Notes: generated by a model not told the origin, from the letters alone. DNA of 64,000 bases from Sphingomonas naasensis (GCF_004792695.1 NZ_SRXU01000001.1:558001-622000); one strand, 5' to 3'; numbered from the stretch's first letter, positions 1 to 8,031 are shown. Translations and numbers: made by a program.

Positions 1-23
1 GCCCGGGGGCTGGGCTCGATTAG

Positions 24-184
24 CCAAGCCGTCATCCCGGACGGTAAGGTTTTCCGTCGGAAAGCCCTACTGTCCGGGAGCCACCGCTCCAACAGCAACT
101 GCGTCACGGTGGATCCCGGACAGCTCAATTTTCCGACCAAATCAGAGATTTGGAGAAAATTGGCTTCCGGGATGACGGGCTTGG
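24..184. repeat. intergenic element with terminal inverted repeats and nested hairpins
   Basis: The outer arms at 24-41 and 166-184 are inverted copies that differ by one inserted base; both carry a GTCATCCCGG core. Inside lie two more palindromes. CTGTCCGGGA..CCACCG (70-86) pairs with CGGTGG..TCCCGGACAG (107-123). CAATTTTC (126-133) pairs with GAAAATTG (155-162), with CCAAATC/GATTTGG nested inside. No open frame is present. This architecture resembles a non-autonomous miniature or REP-like element. It ends ten bases before the stop of the next gene and may also end that gene's transcript. Confidence 0.6.
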
Positions 185-193
185 TGTCTGGCC

Positions 194-1843
194 TCAGCGC
201 CCCGCCATCGCCGCCTTGAGCCGCGCGGTGTCCGCGTCGCTCCAGCCGGGCGGCTGGGTCACTTCCTTCCACGCATCGATATAATGGGCTGCGGCGAAGA
301 CGTGCCCGCGCCCGGGCGGCACCATGCCCGACAGCGTGATGTCGACTCCCATCTGCAGCGCGCTGACGATCGGGATCCAGCGCAGCGCGGGCGAGACGTC
401 GGGCCCGCGCGGATCGAGCCATTCGGGCCGTCGCCAGAACATGCTCGGCTCGAAAAAGGTGATCGGGTCGCTGGCATATTGCAGCATCACGATCCGCATC
501 GGCCCCCATTTGGCGCCGGGAATGGCGAGATGATTCTGCTGGTTGGTGAAGCGGACGGTCGAACCGTCGCCCGACATCGGCAGCCACGCCGGCGAGCCCG
601 GTTGCCGCCCCGCGGTGAGCGTGCGCCACATCGTGCTGCGAAACGGCGTCCCGCTCCACACCGCGCCGTTGAACGGATCGCCGATCACCTTGAACATGTC
701 TGCCGAGCGCTGCGAACCGAGCGCGCCGAGGCTCAGTCCGGACAAATAGAGCTTCGGCCGCGAATCGTGCGGCAGCGTCGTCCAATAGCCGTAGACGGTG
801 TCGAACAGCGCGTGCGCCGTCTCGCTGCCGTTCTCGGGCTCGATCAGCAGCGACAGCCAGCTCGACAGATAGGAATATTGCACCGCCACGCTCGCGACAT
901 TGCCCCGGTGCATATATTCGAGCGTGTCGATCCCCGCCGGATCGACCCAGCCCGTGCCGGTGGGCATGATGATCACCAGCACCGGCCGATCGAACGCGCC
1001 GACCCGCTTCAGCTCGGCGAGCGCGAGCGCGGCGCGGGCGCGCGGCGTCGCCGCCGAATTGAGCCCCGCATAGACCCGGATCGGCTGGCGTGCTTCGCCA
1101 CCCGCCAGCGCGGCGATGCTCTCGCGATTCGGCCCCGCGTCGATGAACTCGCGCCCCGCCCGTCCGAGGTGCTGCCAGTCGAGCAGCGAGGCCGCGCTGC
1201 CGGTGCGCAGCGGATCGATCGGCCGCGCGACGTCGGTCTCGATCAGCGCATCGAACTCGCGATACGAGCTGTCGGCGATCGACAGGGCGAGCCGGAAGAT
1301 CAGCCCGTCGAGCACCGACAGGCAGAGCAGCGCCGCGAGCAGCACGCCGAGAAAATTGGCCGCCCGCTCGGGCATGTGCTGCTTGAGCCGCCGCGAAATG
1401 ATCCGGAAGCTCAGCCCGATCAGCCGCGCGAGCGCGCGCAGCAGCCAGAAAGTGATCGCCGCGACGATACCGACGAAGAGCGGGCTGGCGCTCGCCTCCA
1501 GCGGCAGCTGCAGCGCCGCGCGCACCGAATTCTGCCAGCCCGTCGCCAGCCACAGGAAGATGACGGCGACGACGCAGCAGACCGCCGCAGTGACCAGCGT
1601 CGCCCGCCGGACGAAGGCCGCGCCGGGTCGCGGCAGCTGGACATAGGCCCAGAGACGCTCGAGCAGCAGCCCGAGCCCATAGCCGAGCGCGAACGAGAAG
1701 CCGGAAAGCGCCCCCTGCAGCACGAAATGGCGCGGGATCATGCTGGGCGTCAGCGAGGCGGCGAAGAAGAAGGTGCCCCAGATGAGGCCGGGCAGCGACA
1801 GGCGAACCAGACGGGCCTCGAGCCCCTTCGTATCGAACCTCAT
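194..1843 (-). CDS. membrane-anchored alpha/beta-hydrolase family protein
   Basis: 549 residues. The N-terminal ~200 residues hold several hydrophobic helices (about 15-35, 40-62, 82-102, 120-140, 163-190). A cytoplasmic or periplasmic alpha/beta-hydrolase-like domain follows. The nucleophile elbow G-L-S-L-G is at 369-373, so Ser371 is the likely nucleophile, and a motif PTGTGW sits near 294-299. The two-domain layout matches the known alpha/beta-hydrolase family with a membrane N-terminal domain; its substrate is not known. An inverted-repeat element lies just after its stop. Start ATG at 1843. Assignment to the family is fairly secure; function is open. Confidence 0.8.
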   Translation of the reverse strand: MRFDTKGLEARLVRLSLPGLIWGTFFFAASLTPSMIPRHFVLQGALSGFSFALGYGLGLLLERLWAYVQLPRPGAAFVRRATLVTAAVCCVVAVIFLWLATGWQNSVRAALQLPLEASASPLFVGIVAAITFWLLRALARLIGLSFRIISRRLKQHMPERAANFLGVLLAALLCLSVLDGLIFRLALSIADSSYREFDALIETDVARPIDPLRTGSAASLLDWQHLGRAGREFIDAGPNRESIAALAGGEARQPIRVYAGLNSAATPRARAALALAELKRVGAFDRPVLVIIMPTGTGWVDPAGIDTLEYMHRGNVASVAVQYSYLSSWLSLLIEPENGSETAHALFDTVYGYWTTLPHDSRPKLYLSGLSLGALGSQRSADMFKVIGDPFNGAVWSGTPFRSTMWRTLTAGRQPGSPAWLPMSGDGSTVRFTNQQNHLAIPGAKWGPMRIVMLQYASDPITFFEPSMFWRRPEWLDPRGPDVSPALRWIPIVSALQMGVDITLSGMVPPGRGHVFAAAHYIDAWKEVTQPPGWSDADTARLKAAMAGR

Positions 1844-2084
1844 GCCCCGGCGCCTCCGTCAAACGAATGCACCTCCCGCCCCGCAAGGCTCTTAAGCAAA
1901 TTCAAGTTGTCTCGCAACATGAATAAGTGAACCTTCGGCCGATCGGTTTAATAAACTTAATCAGTACGTAGTGAATTTGCAGTCGATCGACTTGATTTAC
2001 GGGATCGTGTACAGTGACTGCCGTAGAAAACAGCGCTTCCGCACTGAAATTCTACTCCCGCGCTTTTCGGGAAGGAGTGCCGCG

Positions 2085-2606
2085 ATGGCCGTATCGTACA
2101 AATCCGAGATGAGCCTGCTCGATTTCGAGGAGCGCGAGCTGCTGCGCTCGACGCACCACCCCTATATCAGCGAACTCGACCGCGGCACGCTCGAGGATCG
2201 CCGCGGCCTGCTCCGGGACCTGCGGGACAAGGAAAAAGGGTTCGCCCGGCAGAAGCAGCGCGAATCCTCAGGCAAGGCCGAGCCGCGCGGCAAGCGCTTC
2301 CCGGGAACGATCGCCCGCCCCTATCAGCGCAAACAGGCCTTCGCCTCGGCAATCAAGCGCCTCAACCGCGAGATTCGCCGGCACGAGGTGTTCGAGGCGA
2401 AGACCGCGCACGGCGAAGCGGCGCGCCACGCGCTCGAGTTGCGGCGCGCGCAGCAATTCCCCGAACGCCCCGAGCAGAAGACCGCCGACGAGGGGCTGCG
2501 TCCGCTGCCGAGCCGGCGGACCCGGCGGATCCTGCCCGGCAGCCAGATCGGCAGCGTCTCGCAACAGAACAAACGGCATCAGGCGCGCAAGGACAAGCGG
2601 AGCTGA
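2085..2606 (+). CDS. small highly basic hypothetical protein
   Basis: 173 residues, very rich in Arg, Lys and Glu, with no hydrophobic segment, so it should be soluble. I chose the ATG at 2085 because GGAAGGAG lies just upstream; an in-frame ATG at 1971 has no such site. The central part (about 60-130) looks like a charged helix. The last 40 residues are basic and low in complexity (SRRTRR, KRHQARKDKRS). I recognise no domain. A nucleic-acid or ribosome partner is possible from charge alone, but that is inference. Confidence 0.6.
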   Translation: MAVSYKSEMSLLDFEERELLRSTHHPYISELDRGTLEDRRGLLRDLRDKEKGFARQKQRESSGKAEPRGKRFPGTIARPYQRKQAFASAIKRLNREIRRHEVFEAKTAHGEAARHALELRRAQQFPERPEQKTADEGLRPLPSRRTRRILPGSQIGSVSQQNKRHQARKDKRS

Positions 2607-2683
2607 GACGGCTATTCCGGGCGTGCCGTGCATCCCGGGCGGACGCCGCGCGTTGTATCCGGTCCCGAGCAAGGAGCGTCCCG

Positions 2684-2860
2684 ATGATCGAAAGGCCGGA
2701 TCCCCGCGAAGCCGCCGCGATCACCGCGATGTCGCTCGATCTCGTCGAGCTGCTCGCGACGATCGAGCAGGTCCGCGCGCAGCTGCAGCGCGTCCATGCC
2801 GGGCTTGTCTGCGCCCAGCTCGACGCCGCCGAGCAGCTCCGCCCGGTGGGGCCGCAATAG
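2684..2860 (+). CDS. small hypothetical protein (58 aa)
   Basis: The frame starts at ATG 2684, eight bases after an AAGGAG ribosome-binding site, and ends at TAG 2858-2860. It is about 58 residues: an acidic start (MIERPDPREAAAITAM) followed by an amphipathic helix rich in Leu, Val and Gln (about 17-50). It has Cys43 and no signal peptide. It lies 77 bases after the basic protein gene and 85 before the next gene on the same strand. No family is recognised; the good ribosome-binding site is the main support. Confidence 0.45.
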   Translation: MIERPDPREAAAITAMSLDLVELLATIEQVRAQLQRVHAGLVCAQLDAAEQLRPVGPQ

Positions 2861-2945
2861 CGCCACCGGTCGGCGCCCTCCCCGTTTCATCGGCAAGTGG
2901 CGTTCGCGCCGGCTTGCCAATAGGGTGCGGGAAAAGGGGGGACGA

Positions 2946-3611
2946 ATGCCGCGCGACCGCATCACCGAGATCAGGCTCTCCCCCGGCGCGTCCGCCGCGC
3001 ACGAAGCCGATGAGATCTGCCTGTGGGCGGACTATTTCGTCAGCGCCGCCATCGACGAGTTCGGTTACGAGCCCGACGAGCTTCCCGAAGGCGCCGAGGA
3101 TTTCACCCATCTGTGGAAATATCACGGCGAAGTGCTGAACGGCGGACACGCGCAATATGGCGGCAACACCGACGGCGACGTTTCCGAATGGTCGCAGGCG
3201 CTGCGGGCGCTGCAGCGGCTGGGGCGCCCGGACTATGAGGGCATCCTCGCGGATTTCATCCGGTTCTCGATCGAGAATGAGGAACGGATCTACGAACTGT
3301 ACGAAGAGGATGAAGCAGCGGCCACGGACCTGTTCCGCGGCTTCGATGAGCGTTTCTACGCACTCGAGCGGCAGGGTGACGGTTTGCGCGACGCCATTCA
3401 TGCGTGGCTGGTGCAGCAGGAATGGCTGATCGTCGACCGGACGCTGCCGGCTTTCACCATGGGTCACCTCCGCCAGTCGATCCCGCCGCACCCGCTGCTG
3501 GAAGAGCGCCGGGCCGCGCGCCGGCGCCGCAACATCGCCGAGAATTCGGGTACCACGCAGGCCTTTCTGCGCGAGTTGCTCGACCGGCTCAGGGCCAAAC
3601 CCGGGCCCTGA
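2946..3611 (+). CDS. DUF4375 (DMP19 C-terminal-like) domain protein
   Basis: 221 residues from ATG 2946. The stretch NGGHAQYGGNT at 65-75 matches the NGG-x-x-Q-x-x-x-N signature of DUF4375, the fold found at the C-terminus of the DNA-mimic protein DMP19. The protein is acidic through residues 20-150 and ends in a basic Arg-rich tail. The function of most DUF4375 proteins is unknown. In this protein I see the domain only, so DNA mimicry should not be assumed. It converges on the sigma-factor gene with a 3-base gap. Confidence 0.7.
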   Translation: MPRDRITEIRLSPGASAAHEADEICLWADYFVSAAIDEFGYEPDELPEGAEDFTHLWKYHGEVLNGGHAQYGGNTDGDVSEWSQALRALQRLGRPDYEGILADFIRFSIENEERIYELYEEDEAAATDLFRGFDERFYALERQGDGLRDAIHAWLVQQEWLIVDRTLPAFTMGHLRQSIPPHPLLEERRAARRRRNIAENSGTTQAFLRELLDRLRAKPGP

Positions 3612-3614
3612 CCC

Positions 3615-4472
3615 CTAGTGCAGCGCGCCGAGATGCTCGAGCTTGTCGGGGTTGCGCATGATGTAGATCGCCTCGATGCCGTTGGCGCCGATCGCCAGCG
3701 CGGTGGTCTGGAGCACGCCGCCGGGCTCGATGGTGACGAAGCCGGGCAGACCGTTGATCGTCGCGAAGCGCACGACCTGCGACATCTCCTTCGCGAAGAA
3801 GCGCGCGAGCGAGCTGTGCAGCTTGAGCATGTCGTCGACGCCGTGGATCGGCTTGAGCCCGGCATGGACCTTGCCGCCGCCGTCCGAATAGAGAGACACG
3901 TCGGCGGCGAGCAGCGAACGCAGCGCACCCATGTCGCCGCTCCGCGAGGCGGCGAAGAAGGCGGCGGCGATTTCCTGCCCCTTCTCCTTCGGCACCGTCG
4001 AGCGCGTCCTCGCGCCGCGGACATGCGTCCGCGCCCGGCTGGCGAGCTGGCGCGCCGCCGCCGTGTCGCGCCCGATCGTCTCGGCGATCTCCTCGAACGG
4101 TAGCCCGAACACGTCGTGGAGCAGGAACGCCGCGCGCTCGAGCGGAGTCAGCCGTTCGAGCGCGAGCATCAGCGGCAGGGTGACATCGTCGGCCTCCTCC
4201 GTTTCCTCGACCACCGGCTCGGGCAGCCATGGCCCGACATAGGTCTCGCGCCGCGCCCGCGCCGATTTCAGCTGGTCGAGGCACAGGCGGGTCACCACCC
4301 GGCGCAGGAACGCCTCGGGCTCGCGGATCGCGGCGCGATCGGCCGCCATCCAGCGCAGGAACGCGTCCTGCACCACGTCCTCGGCGTCCGCGACCGAACC
4401 CAGCATGCGATAGGCGATGCGGGTCAGCCGCGGACGCAGCGGATCGAACGAAGTGGCGGCGTCGTCGCTCAC
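3615..4472 (-). CDS. ECF sigma factor, ECF41 family, with SnoaL-like C-terminal extension
   Basis: 285 residues from GTG 4472, which overlaps the TGA of the upstream gene as GTGA, so the two are translationally coupled. Sigma region 2 is at about 8-75 and region 4 at about 97-155. The C-terminal ~125 residues form a SnoaL/NTF2-like domain. Both ECF41 hallmarks are present: WLPEP at 82-86 in the linker and DGGGK at 197-201. In characterised ECF41 factors the extension replaces an anti-sigma factor and controls activity. The family is usually next to a carboxymuconolactone decarboxylase, oxidoreductase or epimerase gene, as here. Confidence 0.92.
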   Translation of the reverse strand: MSDDAATSFDPLRPRLTRIAYRMLGSVADAEDVVQDAFLRWMAADRAAIREPEAFLRRVVTRLCLDQLKSARARRETYVGPWLPEPVVEETEEADDVTLPLMLALERLTPLERAAFLLHDVFGLPFEEIAETIGRDTAAARQLASRARTHVRGARTRSTVPKEKGQEIAAAFFAASRSGDMGALRSLLAADVSLYSDGGGKVHAGLKPIHGVDDMLKLHSSLARFFAKEMSQVVRFATINGLPGFVTIEPGGVLQTTALAIGANGIEAIYIMRNPDKLEHLGALH

Positions 4473-4933
4473 GCGGCCTGCTGCGTGTGCGCGGGGCGCG
4501 CGTCGTAGAACAGGTCGAAGCCCACCGCGATGCGGTTCCACCCGTTGATCGCGTTGATCATCAGCGTCAGCTGCACCTGCTCCTCCGCGGTGAACTCGGC
4601 CGCGAGCGCATCGTACACGGCCTGCGGCGCCCGTGCGCTCGATACCAGAGTCAGCGCGTCGGTCCATGCCAACGCCGCGCGCTCGCGCGCCGAGAACACC
4701 GGCGCCTCGTGCCAGGCGCCGAGCAAATAGATGCGCTGCTCGGTCTCGCCGGCCTTGCGCGCATCGGCGGTGTGCATGTTGAGGCAATTGGCGCAGCCGT
4801 TGATCTGCGAGGCGCGGATCTTGATCAGCTCGAGCAGGCTGTGCTCGAGCGCCGGCGCGATCTTGAGCGACATATCGAGCCACGCCTTCATCTCGGCGGG
4901 CGCGGCGGCGAAGGGGTCGAGGCGTGCAGTCAT
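4469..4933 (-). CDS. carboxymuconolactone decarboxylase / AhpD-like protein
   Basis: 154 residues from ATG 4933, with AAGGAG 7 bases upstream. The AhpD core motif is clear: Glu36, then C47-A-N-C50-L-N-M-H54, the redox pair and proton-relay His of alkylhydroperoxidase-like proteins. The same fold includes gamma-carboxymuconolactone decarboxylase, but the CxxC-x3-H pattern favours a peroxide- or thiol-redox role. It is the first gene of a two-gene operon with the ECF41 sigma factor, behind an ECF41-type promoter. It is therefore probably the sigma factor's main target. Confidence 0.88.
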   Translation of the reverse strand: MTARLDPFAAAPAEMKAWLDMSLKIAPALEHSLLELIKIRASQINGCANCLNMHTADARKAGETEQRIYLLGAWHEAPVFSARERAALAWTDALTLVSSARAPQAVYDALAAEFTAEEQVQLTLMINAINGWNRIAVGFDLFYDARPAHTQQAA

Positions 4934-4961
4934 GGTCGGTCTCCTTGGTTCACGGAGACAT

Positions 4962-4988
4962 GACGAGACAGCGCCCGCGGATGTGACA
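4962..4988 (-). promoter_or_regulatory. ECF41-type promoter upstream of the AhpD-like/sigma operon
   Basis: Reading on the minus strand, TGTCACA (4988-4982) is followed after 16 bases by CGTC (4965-4962). These are the -35 and -10 elements known for ECF41 sigma factors, at the expected spacing. The -10 lies 28 bases before the ATG at 4933, leaving room for a short leader with its ribosome-binding site. The operon encodes an ECF41 factor, so autoregulation is the natural reading. Confidence 0.75.
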
Positions 4989-5103
4989 TGGGAGGGCAAT
5001 TTTTTTCGCGCTAGCGGAAACCGGGACCGCCTGCCCCACGCCTCGCGCCAGCGGCGCGAGACCTCGGCTTTCGCCGAGGCGACGACCGAGGTTCAAAAAC
5101 CTT

Positions 5104-5212
5104 CGTCACCCCGGCCTCGTGCCGGGGTCCACCGCTCGCCAGGCGATGTCCTCTCCCCTCCTGCGACTTCCCGCGCCGCATCGTGGCCCCCGGCACAAGG
5201 CCGGGGTGACGG
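5104..5212. repeat. paired inverted repeat, CGTCACCCCGGCC family (copy 1)
   Basis: The left arm 5104-5132 and right arm 5183-5212 are inverted relatives. Each is itself a hairpin (CCCCGGCC..GGCCGGGG type). About 50 bases separate them. The same arms occur at 26984-27092, so this is a repeat family rather than a chance palindrome. It lies in the 309-base spacer between the ECF41 operon promoter and the stop of the amino-acid dehydrogenase. Nothing else is seen in that spacer. Confidence 0.75.
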
Positions 5213-5242
5213 TCGGAATTCAGGGGAAGGTCCCCGGGTGAA

Positions 5243-6295
5243 TCAGCCCCGCCCGATCAGCCGCTGGGCGATGCGATCGGCGACTTCGCTCTCGGGATCG
5301 CCGGTGCGGTCGCTTTCGTCCCACACCTCGATCAGCCGCTCGGGGATCTTGTCGACCCGGCCCTGGACCTCGGCCATGTTGCCCTGGCCGAGATATTCGA
5401 GCCCGACATTGATGATCCCGCCGGCGTTGATCACGTAATCGGGGGCGTAGAGGATGCCGCGGTCGTGGAGCCGCGCGCCATCGGCGCGGGTCGCCAGCTG
5501 GTTGTTCGCGCCACCGGCGACGACCCTGGCCTTGATCGCCGGGATCGACGCCTCGGTGAGGATCGCGCCGAGCGCGTTCGGGCTGAACAGATCGGTGTCG
5601 CGCGTCAGGATGTCGGCCGCGTCGACCGCTTCGGCGCCGAGCTCCGCCGCGAGCGCCTTCGCGCGTTCGGCGTTGACGTCGGCGAGGACCAGCTTCGCGC
5701 CGTCCTTCGCCAGCAGCCGGGCGAGTCCGCCGCCGACCGAGCCGACGCCCTGGACCGCGACGCGGACGCCCGCCATCGAATCGACGCCGAGCCCGCGCTT
5801 CGCCGCCGCCTTGACGCCCAGATAGACGCCGCGCGCGGTGATCGGGCCGGGATCGCCGCCCGCCCCGCCTTCGGCGACGGGGAGGCCCGAGACGTGGCGC
5901 GTCTGGGTCGCGACGACCTTCATCCGCTCCTCGGACATGCCGACATCCTCGGCGGTGACGTAGCGGCCGCCGAGCGATTCGACTGCGCGGCCGAACGCCT
6001 CGAGCTGCGCGGTGGTGACGGTGGCGCCGGGCTGGTTGGCGAGGATGACGCCCTTGCCGCCGCCGAGCGGCAGATTGGCCATCGCGTTCTTGTAGCTCAT
6101 CCCGCGCGAGAGGCGCAGCGCGTCGGTGATCGCGGCGCGGTGATCGGCATAGTGCCAGAAGCGCACGCCGCCGGCAGCCGGACCGAGCTTGCTCGAATGG
6201 ATCGCGATGATCGCGCTCAGCCCCGATTCGCGGTCGCTGAAGAGATGGACGCCCTCATGGTCGTCGAAATCGGGAAAGCCCCAGTCCGTTATCAC
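5243..6295 (-). CDS. Glu/Leu/Phe/Val family amino-acid dehydrogenase
   Basis: 350 residues. The N-terminal catalytic domain carries the family motif PLGGGKGV (about 76-83), whose Lys binds the substrate carboxylate. The C-terminal Rossmann domain carries GVGSVGGGLARLL (about 178-190). The length fits leucine/phenylalanine/valine dehydrogenases (~350) rather than glutamate dehydrogenases (~410-450). The reaction would be NAD-dependent reversible oxidative deamination of a branched or aromatic amino acid. Substrate cannot be fixed from motifs alone. It lies between a repeat element and tRNA-His, transcribed like its neighbours on the minus strand. Confidence 0.9.
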   Translation of the reverse strand: MITDWGFPDFDDHEGVHLFSDRESGLSAIIAIHSSKLGPAAGGVRFWHYADHRAAITDALRLSRGMSYKNAMANLPLGGGKGVILANQPGATVTTAQLEAFGRAVESLGGRYVTAEDVGMSEERMKVVATQTRHVSGLPVAEGGAGGDPGPITARGVYLGVKAAAKRGLGVDSMAGVRVAVQGVGSVGGGLARLLAKDGAKLVLADVNAERAKALAAELGAEAVDAADILTRDTDLFSPNALGAILTEASIPAIKARVVAGGANNQLATRADGARLHDRGILYAPDYVINAGGIINVGLEYLGQGNMAEVQGRVDKIPERLIEVWDESDRTGDPESEVADRIAQRLIGRG

Positions 6296-6352
6296 GCGTC
6301 AGATTCCTGCGGCGATGCCGCCCGTCGTCCGGCGCGAGCGGTCGTGGGAGAA

Positions 6353-6430
6353 TGGGGCGACCGACGGGACTTGAACCCGCAACTTCCGGCATCACAAGCC
6401 GGCGCTCTAACCAATTGAACTACGGTCGCC
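6353..6430 (-). tRNA. tRNA-His (GTG)
   Basis: The minus strand folds as a cloverleaf with acceptor GCGACCG/CGGTCGC, an extra 5' G (6430) opposite discriminator C, anticodon loop TTGTGAT giving GTG, a T-arm with TTCAAGT, and an encoded CCA (6353-6355). The extra G-1:C73 pair is the histidine-specific identity element. Confidence 0.95.
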
Positions 6431-6445
6431 GTGGAGGATGGCCGC

Positions 6446-7177
6446 TTAGCGAGCGCTTTCGCGAAGCGCAAGATCATTGCGTGACGCCGCGACGGCATGT
6501 TCGGGCGCGAGGACGCCGTCGCGCGCCAAAGCACGCGCCGCCGAGGCAAAATTCGGCGCGGAAAGAAAGGCATGGCGCGCGAGCAGCGGCGCATCGGCGC
6601 CGTCGTAGATCAGCCGCCGCATCGCCGGATCGATCTCGACTCCCTCGAAGATCCGCACCGCATCGCCCTGCCCGCTGCCGCTGCAGCCGTCGCAGCCGGG
6701 CGCCGACCAGAGAATCGCGCCGGGATCGAGCCCGAGCAGCGCCGCGGTCGAGCCAAAGGCCTGGATCGGCCGCCGGCAGGCGCGGCACAGCCCGGGCGCG
6801 ATTCGCTGGGCGATCACCAGCCGCAGCGCCGCGGCGAGCGCGAAGCGATCGGGTGCCAGCCGGCGCAGCGCGAGGATCGTGCCGACCGCGTCGCCGTCGT
6901 CGAAACAGGCGAGCACCAGCCCGCGATCGGCGGCTTCGACGGCGTGGCTGGCGGCAATGCGATCGCCGATGCCGCTCGCCAGCGGAATGGCATAGCGATG
7001 GTGGAGCGCGGTCGCGGTCTCCGCCGCGCCGGGACCGGCGATGGCGATCAGCCCCGTCGGGCGATCGGCGGCGCGCTCGATCGCGGCGGCGAGCCGGGCG
7101 GGCACGTCGAGCAGCGCCAATGCGTCGAGCCCCGTCGGAGACGGCGATTGGGCTTCGAGCTGGGTGTCGACGGCCAT
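6446..7177 (-). CDS. degenerate GspE/PilB-type secretion ATPase C-terminal domain protein
   Basis: 243 residues from ATG 7177. The middle and C-terminus follow the C-terminal half of GspE/PilB ATPases. A V-I-A-Q-R-I-A-P-G-L-C-R-A-C stretch precedes a second pair in GCDGCSGSG; in type II/IV pilus ATPases the two CxxC pairs bind zinc. A stretch like IFEGVEIDP matches the 'YELL.vd' segment. The Walker A loop is decayed (IAIAGPGAAETAT, with no Lys), and no N-terminal domain is present. It probably does not hydrolyse ATP. It stands alone, 15 bases upstream of tRNA-His, without other secretion genes. It could be a remnant or a repurposed regulatory domain. Confidence 0.6.
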   Translation of the reverse strand: MAVDTQLEAQSPSPTGLDALALLDVPARLAAAIERAADRPTGLIAIAGPGAAETATALHHRYAIPLASGIGDRIAASHAVEAADRGLVLACFDDGDAVGTILALRRLAPDRFALAAALRLVIAQRIAPGLCRACRRPIQAFGSTAALLGLDPGAILWSAPGCDGCSGSGQGDAVRIFEGVEIDPAMRRLIYDGADAPLLARHAFLSAPNFASAARALARDGVLAPEHAVAASRNDLALRESAR

Positions 7178-7288
7178 CGCGCTTCGCCTGCCTGCGCAAT
7201 GTGACGGCTTGCTTGCGCTTTTGTTACGACAGCAGCGCAAGCGCCGCGATACTGGCGAAAAGCCGCGGGATTTGGCAGAATCGGCGCG

Positions 7289-7972
7289 ATGCAGACGCTT
7301 TCCGCCGCTCCGTTCGCCGACTTGCCCAATCTCGGCCCCGGCCATCCCTCCGAGCCGATCATCGCGCACATCCTCGCCCAGCCGGGGATCCAGCGCGTGC
7401 CCAACCCCAAGGTCGCGATGTTCATCGGCAAGAAGTTCATCGCGCCGGAAATGTGCGAAAAGCTGATCGCGCAGATCGACGCACGCCGCCGGCCCTCGAC
7501 GATCGCCGATTCGAACGGCGACTATGCCTTCCGCACCAGCGAGACCTGCGATCTCGATCCCGACGACCCGCTGGTGATCGCGCTCAAGCGGCGGATCATC
7601 GCGCTGACCGGGCTCGACCCCGCGCATGCCGAGCCGATGCAGGGGCAGCGCTACGAGGTCGGCCAGGAGTTCAAGGCGCACACTGATTATTTCGAGCCCT
7701 CGGGCGCCGACTATGCGAAATATTGCAGCGTCGCCGGGCAGCGCACCTGGACGGTGATGCTCTATCTCAACGATGTGGAGGCAGGCGGCGTCACGCGCTT
7801 CAAGGCGATCGACAAGATGGTCGAGCCCGAGACCGGCAAGATCCTCGCCTGGAACAATCTACGCGCCAACGGCACGCCGAACCCGTCGACGATCCACCAT
7901 GCGATGAAGGTGCGCGCGGGAACCAAATATGTGATCACCCAGTGGTTCCGCGAGCGGCCCTGGGGCTGGTGA
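7289..7972 (+). CDS. 2OG-Fe(II) oxygenase, prolyl 4-hydroxylase alpha-subunit-like
   Basis: 227 residues. The iron triad is visible: His131 and Asp133 in HTDYFE, and His204 in TIHHAMKV. Lys213 (GTKY) is placed to bind the 2-oxoglutarate carboxylate. Spacing and the YEVGQEFKAH lead-in fit the P4Hc family, which hydroxylates proline or related residues using O2 and 2-oxoglutarate. There is no signal peptide, so it acts in the cytoplasm. It is convergent with a TonB-dependent receptor gene across a shared terminator. The protein substrate is unknown. Confidence 0.88.
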   Translation: MQTLSAAPFADLPNLGPGHPSEPIIAHILAQPGIQRVPNPKVAMFIGKKFIAPEMCEKLIAQIDARRRPSTIADSNGDYAFRTSETCDLDPDDPLVIALKRRIIALTGLDPAHAEPMQGQRYEVGQEFKAHTDYFEPSGADYAKYCSVAGQRTWTVMLYLNDVEAGGVTRFKAIDKMVEPETGKILAWNNLRANGTPNPSTIHHAMKVRAGTKYVITQWFRERPWGW

Positions 7973-7984
7973 CATAGAAAAGGG

Positions 7985-8020
7985 CCCCGGCGGACGTCCG
8001 TCCGCCGAAGCCCCATCCCC
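7985..8020. terminator. bidirectional terminator between convergent genes
   Basis: A perfect 8-base stem CGGCGGAC/GTCCGCCG (7988-7995 and 8000-8007) with loop GTCC is flanked by GGGCCCC and GCCCC, and by runs CCCCCTTTT on the right and AAAAGGG on the left. It can end the oxygenase transcript (+) and the receptor transcript (-). Confidence 0.75.
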
Positions 8021-8031
8021 CTTTTAACCGA

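Noticed and set aside
1..190. CRISPR array
   Set aside because: The repeats are inverted and nested, not regularly spaced direct repeats with unique spacers. No cas gene is present.
1944..1962. CtrA site from TTAA pairs in AATAAACTTAATC
   Set aside because: Spacing is 5 rather than 7 bases and the strand context does not fit a gene start.
2946..3611. Anti-restriction DNA mimic
   Set aside because: Only the DUF4375 domain is shared with DMP19, and no restriction or defence genes are nearby.
6353..6430. tRNA-His as an integration site
   Set aside because: No integrase and no repeated tRNA 3' end nearby; flanking genes look chromosomal. The same holds for tRNA-Val and tRNA-Leu.
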